Shown piece by piece: positions 37,030-48,960 of a stretch of 64,000 nt of DNA. How positions within the stretch are numbered: position 1 is the stretch's first letter; every line of letters begins with the position of its first letter. This stretch comes from Gnetum montanum. Its lineage: Eukaryota; Streptophyta; Gnetopsida; Gnetales; Gnetaceae. The DNA lies in NCBI GenBank assembly GCA_015680685.1, contig MNCI01022611.1:559183-623182 (forward strand). The letters are read 5' to 3'. Below the pieces are notes generated by a model. It searched no databases. It saw only the letters and a program-made list of their open reading frames with translations, and had not been told where the DNA came from. Made by a program: the position numbers and the translations under genes.

Positions 37030-37440
37030 TTAACACATGCTGTGATGGATTGGATAAAGGTGGATGATCTTCCTTAGAAATTGGCTGATCTAGGAAGCCC
37101 CCTCATATACCTTTAGCTAGTAGGAAACAAGTCATGCAAAGCTCTTCTAGATTCAAGGTCAGGTATCAACCTAATTTCACATTATATGTACAACACTTGG
37201 AACCTACCCCTATTGAAGAAAAGCAACATTCGGCTCGAGTTGGCAAATGAATCCATTAATGTTCCCTTGGGATTAGTAGAAGATATTATTACCACCATTT
37301 GTGGGTGGTCCTACCCTACTAATTTCTTAGTAATCCATGTCGATAATTGTAAGGGGGACTTCCCGATTATAATGAGAAGAGCATGGCTTAGCATGGTGGA
37401 TGCATGTTTAGGACTTTGAGATCTCTCTATTGAAATTTAT
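37030..37440 (+). pseudogene. Element 2 aspartic protease
   Basis: Translation ALLDSRSGINLISHYMYNTW, LELANESINVPLGLVEDI, GWSYPTNFLVIHVDN, GDFPIIMRRAWLS: a retropepsin that would cut the Gag-Pol polyprotein. The catalytic D-S-G reads D-S-R, so it could not work even in frame. A later RRAWL stands for the usual GRPWL. Confidence 0.82.
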
Positions 37441-38039
37441 AAGGAACATCCTTTTGGGAAGATCAAGAAGAAGCATGTTCCATGTATCACGTACAGTGAC
37501 TCTAGGTGCAACTATGTGCAGCAACTCTGGTTCATTAAGTGGGCATCCATTCAGGCATGCATTCGGTGTGTCGTTAAATCAAAAATTTAGCGATGCCTAT
37601 ACGCAGCAGCCACTAACTAAGAAGGCACCCAATGGATGACCACTAATTTTAATAGTAGCACCCTATGCATGGAATCCTCTAAGAGCCTTGTATGTGCCTA
37701 TATGGGGAGCATGGATGAATTATAATAGGTCCATCAACAACTTTCTGCTACTAATAATGATATTGATTAGGGAAAGCTGCAAATCCCTGAAAGCTTTAAA
37801 CATGAGCCCCTAGAACTAAAAACCTTACTGACCAATATAGAATATGCATTCTTGCAGAATGGTAAACTAGTAAGAATCGATGCCACTTTTTCTCTAGACC
37901 AAAAAAAGAAACTGCCAAGGATGGTAAACAAGTGGTTGGCTACCTTGGCATTGTCATATCCTGAGTTGACAAGAATTGATCCTAGGGTATGCCAACATCA
38001 AATCTATATTGACCCTTCCATGAAGCCACAACGATAGCT

Positions 38040-38700
38040 GCAAAGAAAATTGAATCCCAAACTTAAATAGATCATCAAGGATGAAATTGAGTAATTGCTA
38101 AAGGTAAGATTCATCTATACCATTGTAGATAGCAAGTGGGTTAGTCCACTCATTATTGTGCCAAAAAAGGATGGAAAATGGAGAGTCTATATCAATTTTT
38201 GATTACTAAATATGCAACCTTTAAGGATGATTTTCCACTTCCATTTGTGGACTAGGTGTTGGACACCATTTCAGGGCATTATTACTACAACTTCCTGGAT
38301 GGTTACATTGGCTATAACCAAATCCAGATTGCACTAAAGGACTAGGTCAAGACAATGTTTACAAGTCCTTGGGGGACTTTCGCAATACAGGAAGATCCCT
38401 TTGGCCTATGTAATGCGCCCACAACCTTCCAAAGCCTTGTCCTTAACATCTTCTAGCAGCAAATTGACAATGGTGTAGAAGTTTTTATGGATGACTTCTC
38501 CACCTATGGAGCAACATTCAAGCAAGCCTTGGACCACCTTGAGTAGGTTTTGAGGCGATGTGTAGGAACTAACTTATGACTCAACTAGAAAAAGAGCCAC
38601 TTAATGGTTCAAGAAGGCATTCTTTTGGGGCATCGAATTTCACAAGTAGGGATTAGAGTTAATCCTAAGAAAATTAGGGTTATCCAAGGAATTACCAATT
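38040..38700 (+). pseudogene. Element 2 reverse transcriptase
   Basis: Translation in shifting frames shows WVSPLIIVPKKDGKWRVYI (fingers/palm, RT motif 2), GYNQIQIALKDxVKTMF, PFGLCNAPTTFQ and the catalytic VFMDDFSTYG (FMDD at 38484-38495, the Gypsy equivalent of YxDD). The Asp pair survives; stops and shifts disable the frame. The sequence then continues into the RT thumb and connection, with the GHRIS-like block near 38625. Confidence 0.88.
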
Positions 38701-38879
38701 AGCCAGGAATTGTAAGGGATGTTTGGTTGTTCCTTGGACACACTGGTTCCTACTGGCACTTCATCACGAATTTCTTGAAGATCGCCAAGCTATTGGTGGA
38801 GCTGACAAAAAAAGACACTCCATTTATCTGGACTAGGGAATGTGAATTTTCATTCCAAATGCTAAAGAAAAAACTCGTA

Positions 38880-39290
38880 AAGACTCCAATTCTATGAGCC
38901 CTAGATTGGTCCAAACCATTTTACATCATGATGGATGCGTCTAATTATGCATTGGGAACCATGATCACACGTTGGATGACCAGAAACATCCATATTACAT
39001 CCACTATGCAAGACGAAGTATTGTGGGTGCTTAGCTAAATTAGACCATCACCAAAAATGAATTAATGGTAGTGGTGTTTACCTTGGAAAATTTTCAACAC
39101 TATGTGCTCAGATACAAGGTGTTTGTGCATACAGATCACAGTGCATTCGGTTCCTTATGAAAAAACCAATAGTGAGCCCCCATGTCATACAGTGGCTCGT
39201 GATCCTTCAAGAATTTGATCTTACTATGGTAGAAAAAAAGGTAACTGAGAATGTGATTTTTGATCACTTATCTTGGTTATGATGGGATAG
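38880..39290 (+). pseudogene. Element 2 RNase H
   Basis: Follows RT with FYIMMDASNYALG (first catalytic Asp in DAS), YCGCLAKLDHHQK-like remains of the ATEKELLAVV block, and FVHTDHSA (HTDH, catalytic Asp). The block ends with the IQWLVILQEFDLTMVEKK connection typical of Gypsy Pol. Several shifts. Confidence 0.82.
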
Positions 39291-39479
39291 CATGGAGGAG
39301 GAGGGCCCACTCTATGACTAGTTTCTAGATGAACTCCCCTTTGCTGGAGCAAATGCAAAGGAGGTGCCCACAGGATCAAATTGGTTTGGTGACATCCTTA
39401 CCTATCTTCTTACACAAGAACTACTAAAGGAGTTGGATCATCAGAAGAAACAATAGTTTCTTCATAGAGCTAAGCACTT

Positions 39480-40660
39480 CATGGAAATCAATGGACACCT
39501 TTAAAAGGTGTGTATGGATGGCTTGGTTTGATGGTGTGTCCCTGATGCAGATCAACTGCACATCCTCTAGGATGCTCATGAGGGCACTTGTAGGGGCCAT
39601 TATGTAGAAAGGTGCATGGACATTAAGATCCTTCTCATAGGATACTATTGGCCTACAATCTTTAGAGATGCTCAATGTTTTGTCTGCTTGTGTGATCGAT
39701 GTCAAAGAGATGGTGGGATGACGTCAAGAATGGAGGGACCTCAATAGTGGATTTAGCCACTAGAGCCTTTCAACATTTGAGGCATCGACTTCATGGGCCT
39801 CATCACACCCATGTCAAACATGAAGGCATACATTATTGTCATGATGGAATACTGTACAAAGTGGGTAGAAGCGACAACCATCACCAATTGTTCCTCAACC
39901 ATAGCCATGTAGTTTGTTCAATAGCAAATTTTGAATAGGTTTGGGATGCCCTGTGCACTCATTTCAGATAATGGCACTCACTTCATAGGTGCTACTTTTC
40001 ATGTACTCATCTAGTGTTTGTGGGTAGAGCATAAACTAATAACACCCTATTACCCCCAAGCCAATGGGCAAGTTGAAGTCACAAACTAGGATATTACAAA
40101 GATCCTAACTAGGACATTTAGGAAATATAGGAGGGATTGGAGCACAAAACTTAATAACACCCTTTAGCCTACTACTCAACATGGAAACTTCCTATAGGGT
40201 ACTCCCCTTATGAGTTGGTGTACAAAAAACTACCAATGCTCCCGATTTAGGCAAAACTCTGAACACTATCCATCGTAAGTGACTTAGGCCTTGACTTATC
40301 CCTTACAAAATGAGAATGGCTCATCAACTTGAATGTGCTAGATGAGAATCAATTAGTAGCCATATCATCAAATGAGGTGCATAAGGCATATAACAAACAA
40401 CATCATAACCTTAGGATTCAAAATGTAACATTTCAATGTGAAGATAAGGTCCTCTATTGGAACCCCACACATGTCACGACAAACTAAATCTCAAACACTA
40501 TGGAAGGGACCTTATATTGTTTCTGAGACCTTTCAATCTGGGGCCCTACTCATACACAAACCTAAAGATCCAACAAGAATGCAGTTGGTCAACATGCAAC
40601 AATTGAAACTCTTCCATGAACTACACAAAACCAATGTTGCTACCACTTTGCCAAGTGGTC
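39480..40660 (+). pseudogene. Element 2 integrase
   Basis: The zinc-binding part reads AHEGTCRGHYVER...YYWPTIFRDA...CLCDRCQR (H-H-C-C). The catalytic core has GIDFMG (Asp at 39787-39789), LISDNGTHF (Asp at 39967-39969) and PQANGQVEV (Glu at 40075-40077). The last two are exactly 35 residues apart, the D,D(35)E signature. The C-terminal part ends WKGPYIVSETFQSGALLI, the usual GPY/F module, and no chromodomain follows. Shifts and stops occur between motifs. Confidence 0.9.
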
Positions 40661-40699
40661 AGCCATGTTCCATATTTCAAATCTCCTCCTCCAAACTTA

Positions 40700-42755
40700 G
40701 TCGTGGGGGAGATCACTACCCATGCTAAAATAGTTATCCTAGCTTCTCAGTTCCTTTCTATATTTTTTGTTTTACACAACTTTGTTTTACACCATCATTC
40801 GTACGTTTAACAATTCTTACCTACTTTTCCTTATATATATATTACCTTTATTCTATTTTCAATTATTTTATTTTCCTCTATTTAATTTCACTAATAAAGT
40901 CATCTTATTGCCACAAGATGTAATGGTGTGGTAGTTGCTCCTAACAGTGGTTTGCATATTATGGTTTACCTATTATATCTAGTTCTTACCTTAGCATTTT
41001 GGGTTTAGAAAACTAAGTTATACTTTCTTTCATGTAACAGGAAGTGAGTCCGTGACATCTGATCACTTACACTTTTCTATGATACCCCAAGATCAAAAGA
41101 AATATAGTCCCTTTTTCGTTAATCAACTTCAATAAATCTTTAACCTTGGTGGATTCTGAACATGGGAAAGATCCAAGTGGTAAGGAATAGGAAGTGACTT
41201 CAAGGGGATTTTGTGGACTATGTATCCTCATAAGATCTCTTGTGCATTGCTATCCTCAGGGATCCCTTCTCATTCCCTATTGATGAATAACAAGAAGCTA
41301 ACATGTCCTTACATGATGTGGTTTTCATTTTAAAAATAAAAAATAAAAAAACATTGGGAATTCAAAGCACATCCCTTGGACCAAGAAATATATCCTTGCA
41401 TGTTGTGGTTCCCATTCAAAAAAATAAACAAACAATAATGGAAATTCAAAGCACACCCCTTTAATCAAATAATGGGCTACCAGCACTAGTTATGGGACTA
41501 GAAGGCCATGTTACCCAGGCCTGAAGGTCCCCTCTAACTAGGGCCTCTCCTTCCTTCCTACTTTCATTTTCTTCTCTATAAGAAATGGGATTTGATCTCT
41601 AAGGACATGTGTATGTCTTGAGTGGGTGGGTTGATATTATTCCATCATTACGATGTCACTAGAAATGGTCAGTCTTGATCTAGACCTAGAACGGATTCTT
41701 ATTAGGTCACTTAACCACATGCTTCACAAAGGGACATTATCAATCTTGACCTTGGAACTCCATTCCATACACTCTTCCCCTCATCAGTTGCTCTCCATTA
41801 CTCATCTCACTATTGGTTTCATGTTTTGATCATGTATCTTGGTTTTCTTATACTTGTAAATCCTTTGGTTGGTTCTCGAGGATACGAGTCTTAAATCTTG
41901 GTGGCCATTAATTAACTATGGGGTCCACAAACTTCTAAGTTGAAGATGTGCAAGGGCAAACAAGTTTGGAGCCTACTATGGGAAGGACGCACTTGTATAC
42001 CCTTTGGTTCTTCTTGTTGATCATTTCTATGTTGTCCATTGTGAGGCTCTCGATTGCCCAAAATCCATATTATGATGTTCTCCTGAATTTGACTCTTCTT
42101 TTGAAACCAACATCCCTTCCTCTTTGTTTCATACTATTCTTAGATCTCTGAGCTCTCGAATGACTCCAATTTTGTGCTAAAATTTGTATATTTGGGCCTT
42201 TAATTCATTGATCACCAATGGTCAACATAGCTAGATAGCTACATCAACTAGGCCTCGTATACACATCCCCATGCATTTACGCAGCCCTTTTTACACAACC
42301 TCTTCAATGTAGCTAAACAATGCTATATATATGTGCATCATGCCTTTGAATTTTGTCCATTTTCTGATAATGCTAGGGGATTTTTTCAATTTTTTTGTGT
42401 CCAATATCCTTCCCAAGTCCTACCATTTGTCCAAATCCAACTTTTCTTTCACCCTTTTACTACAAAAAGGTATGCTCTACGTCATGGGGGCCCATGATGG
42501 ATATTGTGATAGTATGACTAATAAAATACTTAACACTTCTTAGGGTTAATCAAAGAATTAGTTTTAATTCATCATATTTCATTATTTTTAACCCTTCAAC
42601 TACACTCTGGGAAGCCACATGTAACAGTTTATACCACCTTAGATTAAACAGGATGCACATGTCACTATCATAGCCTAACCATAATGGGAAGGTATATTAT
42701 TGTCATTTTGTGCAACATGTATACATTTTAATTCGTGGTTATGCTATGACTACAG
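40700..42755 (+). other. Element 2 spacer between pol and ORF3
   Basis: About 2 kb without ORF. It begins with a GTCGTGGGGGAGAT phrase shared with element 3 (56587) and has TTTGTTTTACA words near 40770 that are amplified in element 3. GGGAAGGACGCACTTGTATA at 41980 recurs in elements 3 and 5. It may act as an intron for the ORF3 message: it ends in a 3' splice-site-like sequence. Confidence 0.6.
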
Positions 42756-42758
42756 ATG
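42739..42758 (+). promoter_or_regulatory. Putative 3' splice site joined to the ORF3 start (element 2)
   Basis: TATGCTATGACTACAG/ATGG: an AG directly before the ORF3 ATG at 42756-42758, with a CTATGAC branch-like sequence upstream. Equivalent junctions lie at 58155 (element 3) and 59698 (element 5). Predicted from sequence only. Confidence 0.5.
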
Positions 42759-45606
42759 GCACCTAAACCAAGGCATCCAAGGAAAGAAAGATCATCACAA
42801 CCTCAGGACAAGTGACCTAGAACTAGAAGGGAATGAGGAACGCAACCTCAAGAGCACGTAGAGGGCTCACATGCAACTGGCCCTCTCCATGAAGAACCTG
42901 ACGTGGAATCTATTCATCAAATTCCTGAAAATGAAGTTTCCATAGAACAATCACATGGGGATGAGATTCCAGCAATAGCGTCATGGCTTGAGGTCACCTT
43001 GACCAAGGCCTACCTTGATGCTATTAAGCTAAAAGAGTTGCAATGAATGGTTCATCAAGAATTAAACTTTAGACCATTTCTAGAAAATGCACTACAAGAA
43101 GTTAGAACTTAGCTGCAAAATTCTCCTATGTTACCAATCATCATGTCTAGTGGTGAATGGTATCCAAGGGAAACCTATCTCTTCTGGATGAATTGACAGC
43201 CAGGGTTGCAAGTAAGAATCAAGGACATCCATGTGTCTTACTTTGTAGAGGTAATCATGCATGCTCTTGGGTTGCCTGAGACTGGGGCTACTAATATAGT
43301 AGAAATTCCAAAACAAGTAGGCCTCGAGGTGAAAGGGGAGTGGATCAAGTGATGCTATGGAGTAGACTATAAGGAGTTTGACACATTGACCACCATAGAG
43401 AGAGTTTACTCCAAAATTGTGTCTTACTACTTAAATCCAACAGTAAGACCTAGCAAGATCACCACCTTCTCTACTAGTGCATGTGTTGCTCTAAGCAGAA
43501 ATTTTCCTATCAACCTTCCATAGTTACTCTTTTTGGAAATTAAGAAATGATTCATAGAAAATGAACATGGAAGGAAAGCTTTGCCCTTTCCCCTGCATGA
43601 TTAGAAAATTGTGCAAATGGGTAGGGATAGCACACTATGCCAATGACACACTCAGTCATGCCCCAATTGCCTCGTGGCATGAAATGATGAAAGATGAAAC
43701 ACCTATGACAACATGAATGGAGGAAGAGCAGCAACCATCTCCACTACCTACACAAGCAACAAGGTTAGACTCGTGCATGGTTGCAGAGCACATACATGAG
43801 ATCTGACAATTGCTCTTGTGCCAACAAGAGCAACAAGTGGGAAATAGTGATGGTGGAGACCCTTTTGTGTGTCACCCTACTTTGAGCCATCTAGAACAAG
43901 TAGCTCAATCTGTAAGCTTGCTAGAGAGGGTAGGGCCAATGCTTTCTACCATGTGAACATAAGTGCCTGTAAGAATAGACCCTAGTGCTTGAGAAGTAAT
44001 GGTGTCAATGACCTAACTATTATTTTCAAAAATGTTGGGAAATGCTGCTACTTTCTTGGTGTGCTTGGAGGAAAATGAGGGGGAAACTGTCCTGGTAATG
44101 TAGTACCAAGGATAAGAAGTTGTAGCAGAAGTGAGTGCTGATATGATCGCCACAGCTCTCAATGCACCTGCAGCACCTGTACCAGATGTACATGGACTTA
44201 GAGATGTGCAAACATCTTTAGGGACTTGACATAGTAGATTCAATGTAGCACAACATGAAGAATTGTTGGACCGATTGGTGAGAACTAGGTAACTGCTTCT
44301 AAATGTCTTTGACCTTCTGGACAATATCACTACAACCTAGTTAGAGATGCTCTTGGAAAAGGGCAAATACCTCATCCTAGAGGGGCAACTTGAAGTAGCT
44401 CGGTCAAATAATCAATGCTTAGCTACAGAAGTTGCCCAACTGAGGGCCCAACTTGTCAATCCAACTGTACTCAATCGTGAACTCACCAAAGATGAAGCTT
44501 TTCAATAGCTTCAAAAGGTTGAAAATGAGCAAGATTCAGTAATCTTTGACAAGTCCTTAATAGAAGCTCATTCTTGTCATCTAAACAAGGACTTGGCAAA
44601 GGTCCACCAGACTAATTTTGTGTTGACCATAGAAGTTCATTGCCTGCGTAATATTGGTGTCGAAAATCAATAAATGAAAGATTTTATCCACCAATAGCAA
44701 GAGGATCTGGCTAGGGTAAACACTGATGTGAGAAGATTGGCTATCAAAAATTGCAATCTATCAATGGAGGAAGTTTGAGCCTTGCGATAGAAGTCAACCA
44801 TTGAAATCACCACCTGGAAAAATGAGGCCCTCAAGTTTGAATGAGTGAAAAATCACTACAAGGACCAAGTGGGATTGCAAAAAGAAATTAACAGGAAATA
44901 AATCTAGGTTACAAAGGCTAAAATGAATTAAGCCCTCCAATAGCTCAAGGAAGGAGGCAAGGTATGGCAACCCATCTTTGATGGATTAAACACCTACAAC
45001 CAAGCTGAGATTCATCTCAAGGAGTTGTAGATTAAATAAATGACAGAATATATGGGACTAGCCAATCTTTGTTATGCAAACCTAGCCATGCTTACAGTAG
45101 GGAGGTTGTGGTTAGACCTTGAGAAGCAAGTGACCACCTCGTATTCTTTATACGATGGTGAGTTCAAGGTGCATAAAGAGACAAAGAAAAAGCTAGAAAC
45201 AACAAATGTAGAACTTGAAGTTCTTCGCATCCACTTTGAAGGGAAATGCTTTGTTTCAAAGAACTCAGACCAACAAATGAATGACTACTAGAAGCTGCAA
45301 TCATCAGTCTAAGTGTTCAATATTGAACAAAAATAGTTTGCTACTTGGTTTGTCAATTTAAAGAAGCTATTTCCTGCACTTTCATGTCCTTGGGATGTTC
45401 CTATTTTAGCACACATTGGCGAAGTTGGTTGGACTATGAATGATCCCAAAAGTAAAGAAGATAAAATGAGGGAACTATTGAAGGCTTTCTAATTACCTCT
45501 AGAAGTTGCAATAGCCATAGGACAACCAAAACCACCACCTCAATCACCACATGCACCTAAAGCTGGTGAGGGCCCATCAGAACCACTGCCACTAAGAACT
45601 GTGTGA
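42756..45606 (+). pseudogene. Element 2 ORF3 (post-pol ORF: transposon-protein-like N-terminus, coiled-coil C-terminus)
   Basis: Starts MAPKPRHPRKERSS at 42756 and ends EPLPLRTV before TGA at 45604-45606, about 950 codons. The N-terminal third (43010-43720) reads ELNFRPFLE, VSYFVEVIMHALGLPETGA, YSKIVSYYLNPTVRPSKIT, CVALSRNFPINLP, then after a shift IRKLCKWVGIAHYANDTLSH. This resembles the putative plant transposon protein region found in many Athila-related elements. From 44380 to 45480 it is rich in Glu/Lys/Leu with heptad spacing (coiled coil). The tail (45520-45600) is Pro-rich. A decayed homologue is at 59700-62337. Its place matches the env-like ORF of Athila; I see no clear signal peptide or membrane span, so an envelope role is unsupported. 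Confidence 0.75.
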
Positions 45607-45766
45607 CCCTCTTCAACAAACACCATAGTTTTGTAATTTTTTCTATACACTCAAGCACTTGGTGTGTTGCTAGCGTCAGTGTGTGTATTGATGTGTTTTT
45701 CCATGTGTTTTACTAGTAATCTCATACCTTCCAAATTGTAACAAACTCAAGGATGAGTTTTCACTC

Positions 45767-45779
45767 AGTTGTGGGGGTA
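45767..45779 (+). promoter_or_regulatory. Element 2 polypurine tract
   Basis: CAGTTGTGGGGGTA-type tract immediately before the 3' LTR, shared with elements 1 and 3. Confidence 0.85.
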
Positions 45780-46660
45780 TGATGAAGCATCTAGTCAACT
45801 ACATCAACTGGGCTATGTCAATGAAGCCTCATTAATGTGGCCGCCTTGACATGACCCCATCGATGCATATTTCCATGCATTGACATGGCCTCATCAATGC
45901 AGAGTCCACTTTCCACTATAAATATGCATGCACATGCTACATTTATGGTACCTTTTTTTCAAGTTGTAGTAAAGGTCTTATAGTTTTTTTCTACAAGAGA
46001 TTATTTTCCAAGTGCCTACAAAATCAGTTCGAAGAGTGTATGGCTCTTTATTCAAGCACTAATGTACCTAAGCCCATTGGTGTGAACGGCAACAAAGGTG
46101 AACTTTTTGAACATTCCTTGCAGCATTTGAACTAGATTACTTAAGCTTTAATATTTTAACACTTTAATAATTTTAATACTTTTGTTATCACTTTATAGTT
46201 ACAGTACGTTTTAGTAGTCCACGAGAACACATAATAACGACCACCTTGAACATATGTCTAACACTTGGCAACCTAGTGTGGCTTAACATCTAGCAACACA
46301 ATAGTGATTAGGACATGCTTGGGATGTGTGCGAATGGTGGGACCAACTACTTATGCTAGGGGTATTCAAGCAATAGAGTAGTGGAATCTTAAATTATCTA
46401 GCTTTTCACTCCCTATATTAGAATATTTAGATATTAAAGATAAAAGAAAACATATAAATAAATCATATGCCTCAATCTCACTTAACTGTTATCCTAGAAT
46501 ATCACAAGTGAGGTTGAGAGGACAACGACCACTCTAACTAGGATTTTGATGGCTAGAATTCTGTGTGCGTAAGTGGTCACAATCTTCGAAATTCAACCGA
46601 GCCATGTGTGAATGCTCGTGATTCGTATGGTTAGGCATAGGGGTGAATTTCCACTCATCA
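45780..46660 (+). repeat. Element 2 3' LTR
   Basis: 881 bp, TGATGAAGCATC...CCACTCATCA, followed by the target copy ATAAT. It corresponds to the 5' LTR over its whole length. Confidence 0.92.
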
Positions 46661-46665
46661 ATAAT

Positions 46666-47953
46666 AAATGATGTAGTTGTAGGGTAAAAGTTCAAATCAT
46701 TAACATAATCTACATACTAGCTTATAACAAACTTGAGAAAAAAGTGTGTATGCAAAACTATGTCTACATAACAATTACTAAACAAAAAGACACCCAGTGA
46801 ATAGAAAAGAAGAATATCAAATTGTCTAAAATATTCATAGGAATATCCAATCCACTTATTATTTATTATCCTAAGAAAATAAAAAAAAAATCACTTAGAG
46901 AAGAACATCCTACGTGCTAACTATATGTCAAAAAAATTGTTAAGTAAGCAGACCTAAAAGCTAAAATATAAAATCAAAAAGAAAAAAAATATGAATCCTA
47001 TCAAATAGAAAGAGCTTCTATTCCAACAAGATATGTGCCTTCAAAAGATCTAAACCTGATTATTATTAATGTTAAATAGGCTAACAAGTAAAAACATAAA
47101 TCATTAAAGATGATAAATGGAAAACATATGGTGCATATAGCCCAGGAAATGTGTGGTCTATTTTTTAATTACTTTATCATGAGTTTAGTCATGGAAGAGG
47201 TACCCCATTTTGAATAAAAAACTTATAACTACATATTTGAAACTTACTTCACAATTTTATTTATCATTTTTCTATTTCTTGAAATTTTTTAAATTGATAA
47301 TATATCATTAAATTTCTATTATTTTTTCTTTCTTTATAGTTTATTATTTTCTTGAGTCATTTTCATTATTATTTATGGATATTTACTATGTTTTTTTTAA
47401 TAATGTTTCTAGGCATGATGTAGAAATTAATACTGCAAGTTGGGTTTTTATCCTATGCTATTGATATATTAGGTAAATAACTATGCAGAGAAGTAAGGCC
47501 ACATTATTCATCCCTGTCATTTCTATATATAAAATGTCTTTATCATGAAATTAATATGATTCTTGTGACATGAAAACTAAAATTAACTCATGATCATTAT
47601 GCCTTAAAGAAAGGGGGAAAGACCAAGAAGGAATAAAAAGTGGCTTGATATTAAGTGGACTTGTTGATTCTTTGCACTTTCTCTATGGGTCTTACTACTC
47701 CATAAGTTTATGTCATAACTCATGTTTTGATTTTGATGGAAGCATGTTCTTGAATAAATATTTCTTTACTCTATCACTACAAAGACATGATACTCATGCT
47801 TAAAGGTAGTTCTCTAGTAAGGAAAGCAGAAGTTACTCATTAATTAATTCATAATAGAAAACTGGTTCCTAGGATACCATTAGAAAGACATGTTGTCCAT
47901 GCTTGAAGACATTCCTCTAACTAATGGGTAGGTTTCCTAAAAACACTTAATAT
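46666..47953 (+). other. Element 5 interior between insertions, no ORF recognised
   Basis: Very AT-rich. It should hold the element 5 region after gag, but no pol motif can be read. One phrase near 47155-47220 (ATGTGTGGTCTATTTTTTAA, then GAAGAGGTACC) has no match I can see elsewhere. Confidence 0.4.
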
Positions 47954-48059
47954 ATAAGTGTTGGCACATTTCGGCCATTTCATGGAACAGGTTGCATGAG
48001 AGCAGGGAAACAGTTCCAAAGAGAAAATCAGATCTTACTTAAAAGGCTAATTTGAATAC

Positions 48060-48700
48060 TAATTCATTGCCATAAGGAGGAAACACCAGATATTGGTAAT
48101 TGCCATGGGTAGTTATAGTCAAGATGACAAGGGTACAACCTTTCTGGTTGTGATTAAAGAACTAATGGCAATCACCTCTAAAATTTCATTATTGAAGTCC
48201 ACAGGAATTATTCTATCATCTTCCTTAAGTATCTCTGAAACAGTCTCTCTTTTGTGCTCCGGAGGCATAAATGTATCAGATTTTGATGCATTCATTTGTA
48301 GCAGCAACAGTGAAATTTACTATACAACTCCGCAGAATTCTGCTGGCAACAATGTTGGTGGAGATTACTCTTTCGCCATTGACCAAGATTATACATCTCA
48401 TATTGAATATCGGTGGGTTGCTAGAGATCTTGGTAAAACCATACTTAAATGGGTAAATTCAATTTCTAAAGGATGCAAAGAGTCTATTTTAGTTGAAGAT
48501 AAAGACCGTTGCAATGAACATTGCTTGGCATTTTATGTCAACAACCCATTTGTGGTTCCAACAATCGAGAAGCTACGGAGGGATCTAAGGAATCATGGGC
48601 TCATATGTCATGTAATATACTACAAAAAAGGTTCTCAACTTCATGTTATTTCTTTGTTAGCTTCACGTTCATAGGCTCTCAAGACATATATGGAGTGGAC
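48060..48700 (+). pseudogene. Sucrose-phosphate synthase C-terminal fragment (captured)
   Basis: Translation from about 48074 gives IRRKHQILVIAMGSYSQDDK, then GIILSSSLSISETVSLLCSG, DFDAFICSSNSEIYYTTPQN, FAIDQDYTSHIEYRW, DLGKTILKWVNSISKG, EKLRRDLRNHGLICHVIYYK and LHVISLLASRS. This is the phosphatase-like C-terminal domain of plant sucrose-phosphate synthase, the cytosolic enzyme that makes sucrose-6-phosphate from UDP-glucose and fructose-6-phosphate. About 200 codons are open (ATG-led frame 48093-48674). A stop then falls where Gln is expected in SRSQAL, and similarity ends after ALK. The glycosyltransferase domains are missing, so it cannot be a working SPS. Intron-free here, so possibly a cDNA copy or one or two fused exons. 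Confidence 0.88.
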
Positions 48701-48960
48701 ACGCCATGCCGGAGCTGTTAAGGGAGGCGAGGTAGGGCTCATGGTTGACGCTACTGGGCAGCACCGATCAAAAATGGAAGCTTCTCCCATTGAAGCCACA
48801 CGAGCAGCTCACCTACACTGCATTCACTATGCTAGTGCTCACAAAGATCCACCGATACTCTAACGCTGCACAAGAATTGGCTTTGCTCGGTGATCTCAAC
48901 GATTTGTGTTACAAGGATTCATCAACATCAGAGTAATTACGATGATGTAGGGGCCATGGA
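48700..48960 (+). other. Unassigned GC-richer segment between the two gene fragments
   Basis: An open frame at 48745-48936 (MTLLGSTDQKWKLLPLKPHE...) shows no family I recognise. Base composition is host-exon-like (many CAC, GCC and CTC words), unlike the AT-rich surroundings. It may be a third captured piece or the N-terminal part of the next fragment out of frame. Confidence 0.4.

Larger units (their letters stand above)
33519..46660 (+). mobile_element. Element 2: 13.1-kb Athila-like Gypsy element with gag, pol and ORF3
   Basis: LTRs at 33519-34403 and 45780-46660, both TG...CA, flanked by ATAAT. Order inside: primer-binding site, gag, protease, reverse transcriptase, RNase H, integrase, ~2 kb spacer, ORF3, polypurine tract. 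This is the layout of Athila-type plant Gypsy elements, which carry an extra ORF after pol. No chromodomain was seen. Every ORF has stops and shifts, so it is immobile now. The LTRs differ by roughly 10-14 % by eye, mostly C/T and G/A changes. Confidence 0.92.

Noticed and set aside
33519-46660. Element 2 as a chromovirus or an integrated DNA virus (pararetrovirus)
   Set aside because: No chromodomain follows integrase. LTRs, primer site, polypurine tract, target duplication and a D,D(35)E integrase make it an LTR retrotransposon.
48093-48674. The 193-codon frame as a working SPS gene
   Set aside because: Only the C-terminal domain is present, the frame ends inside a conserved motif, and it lies inside a repeat unit with target-site duplications.
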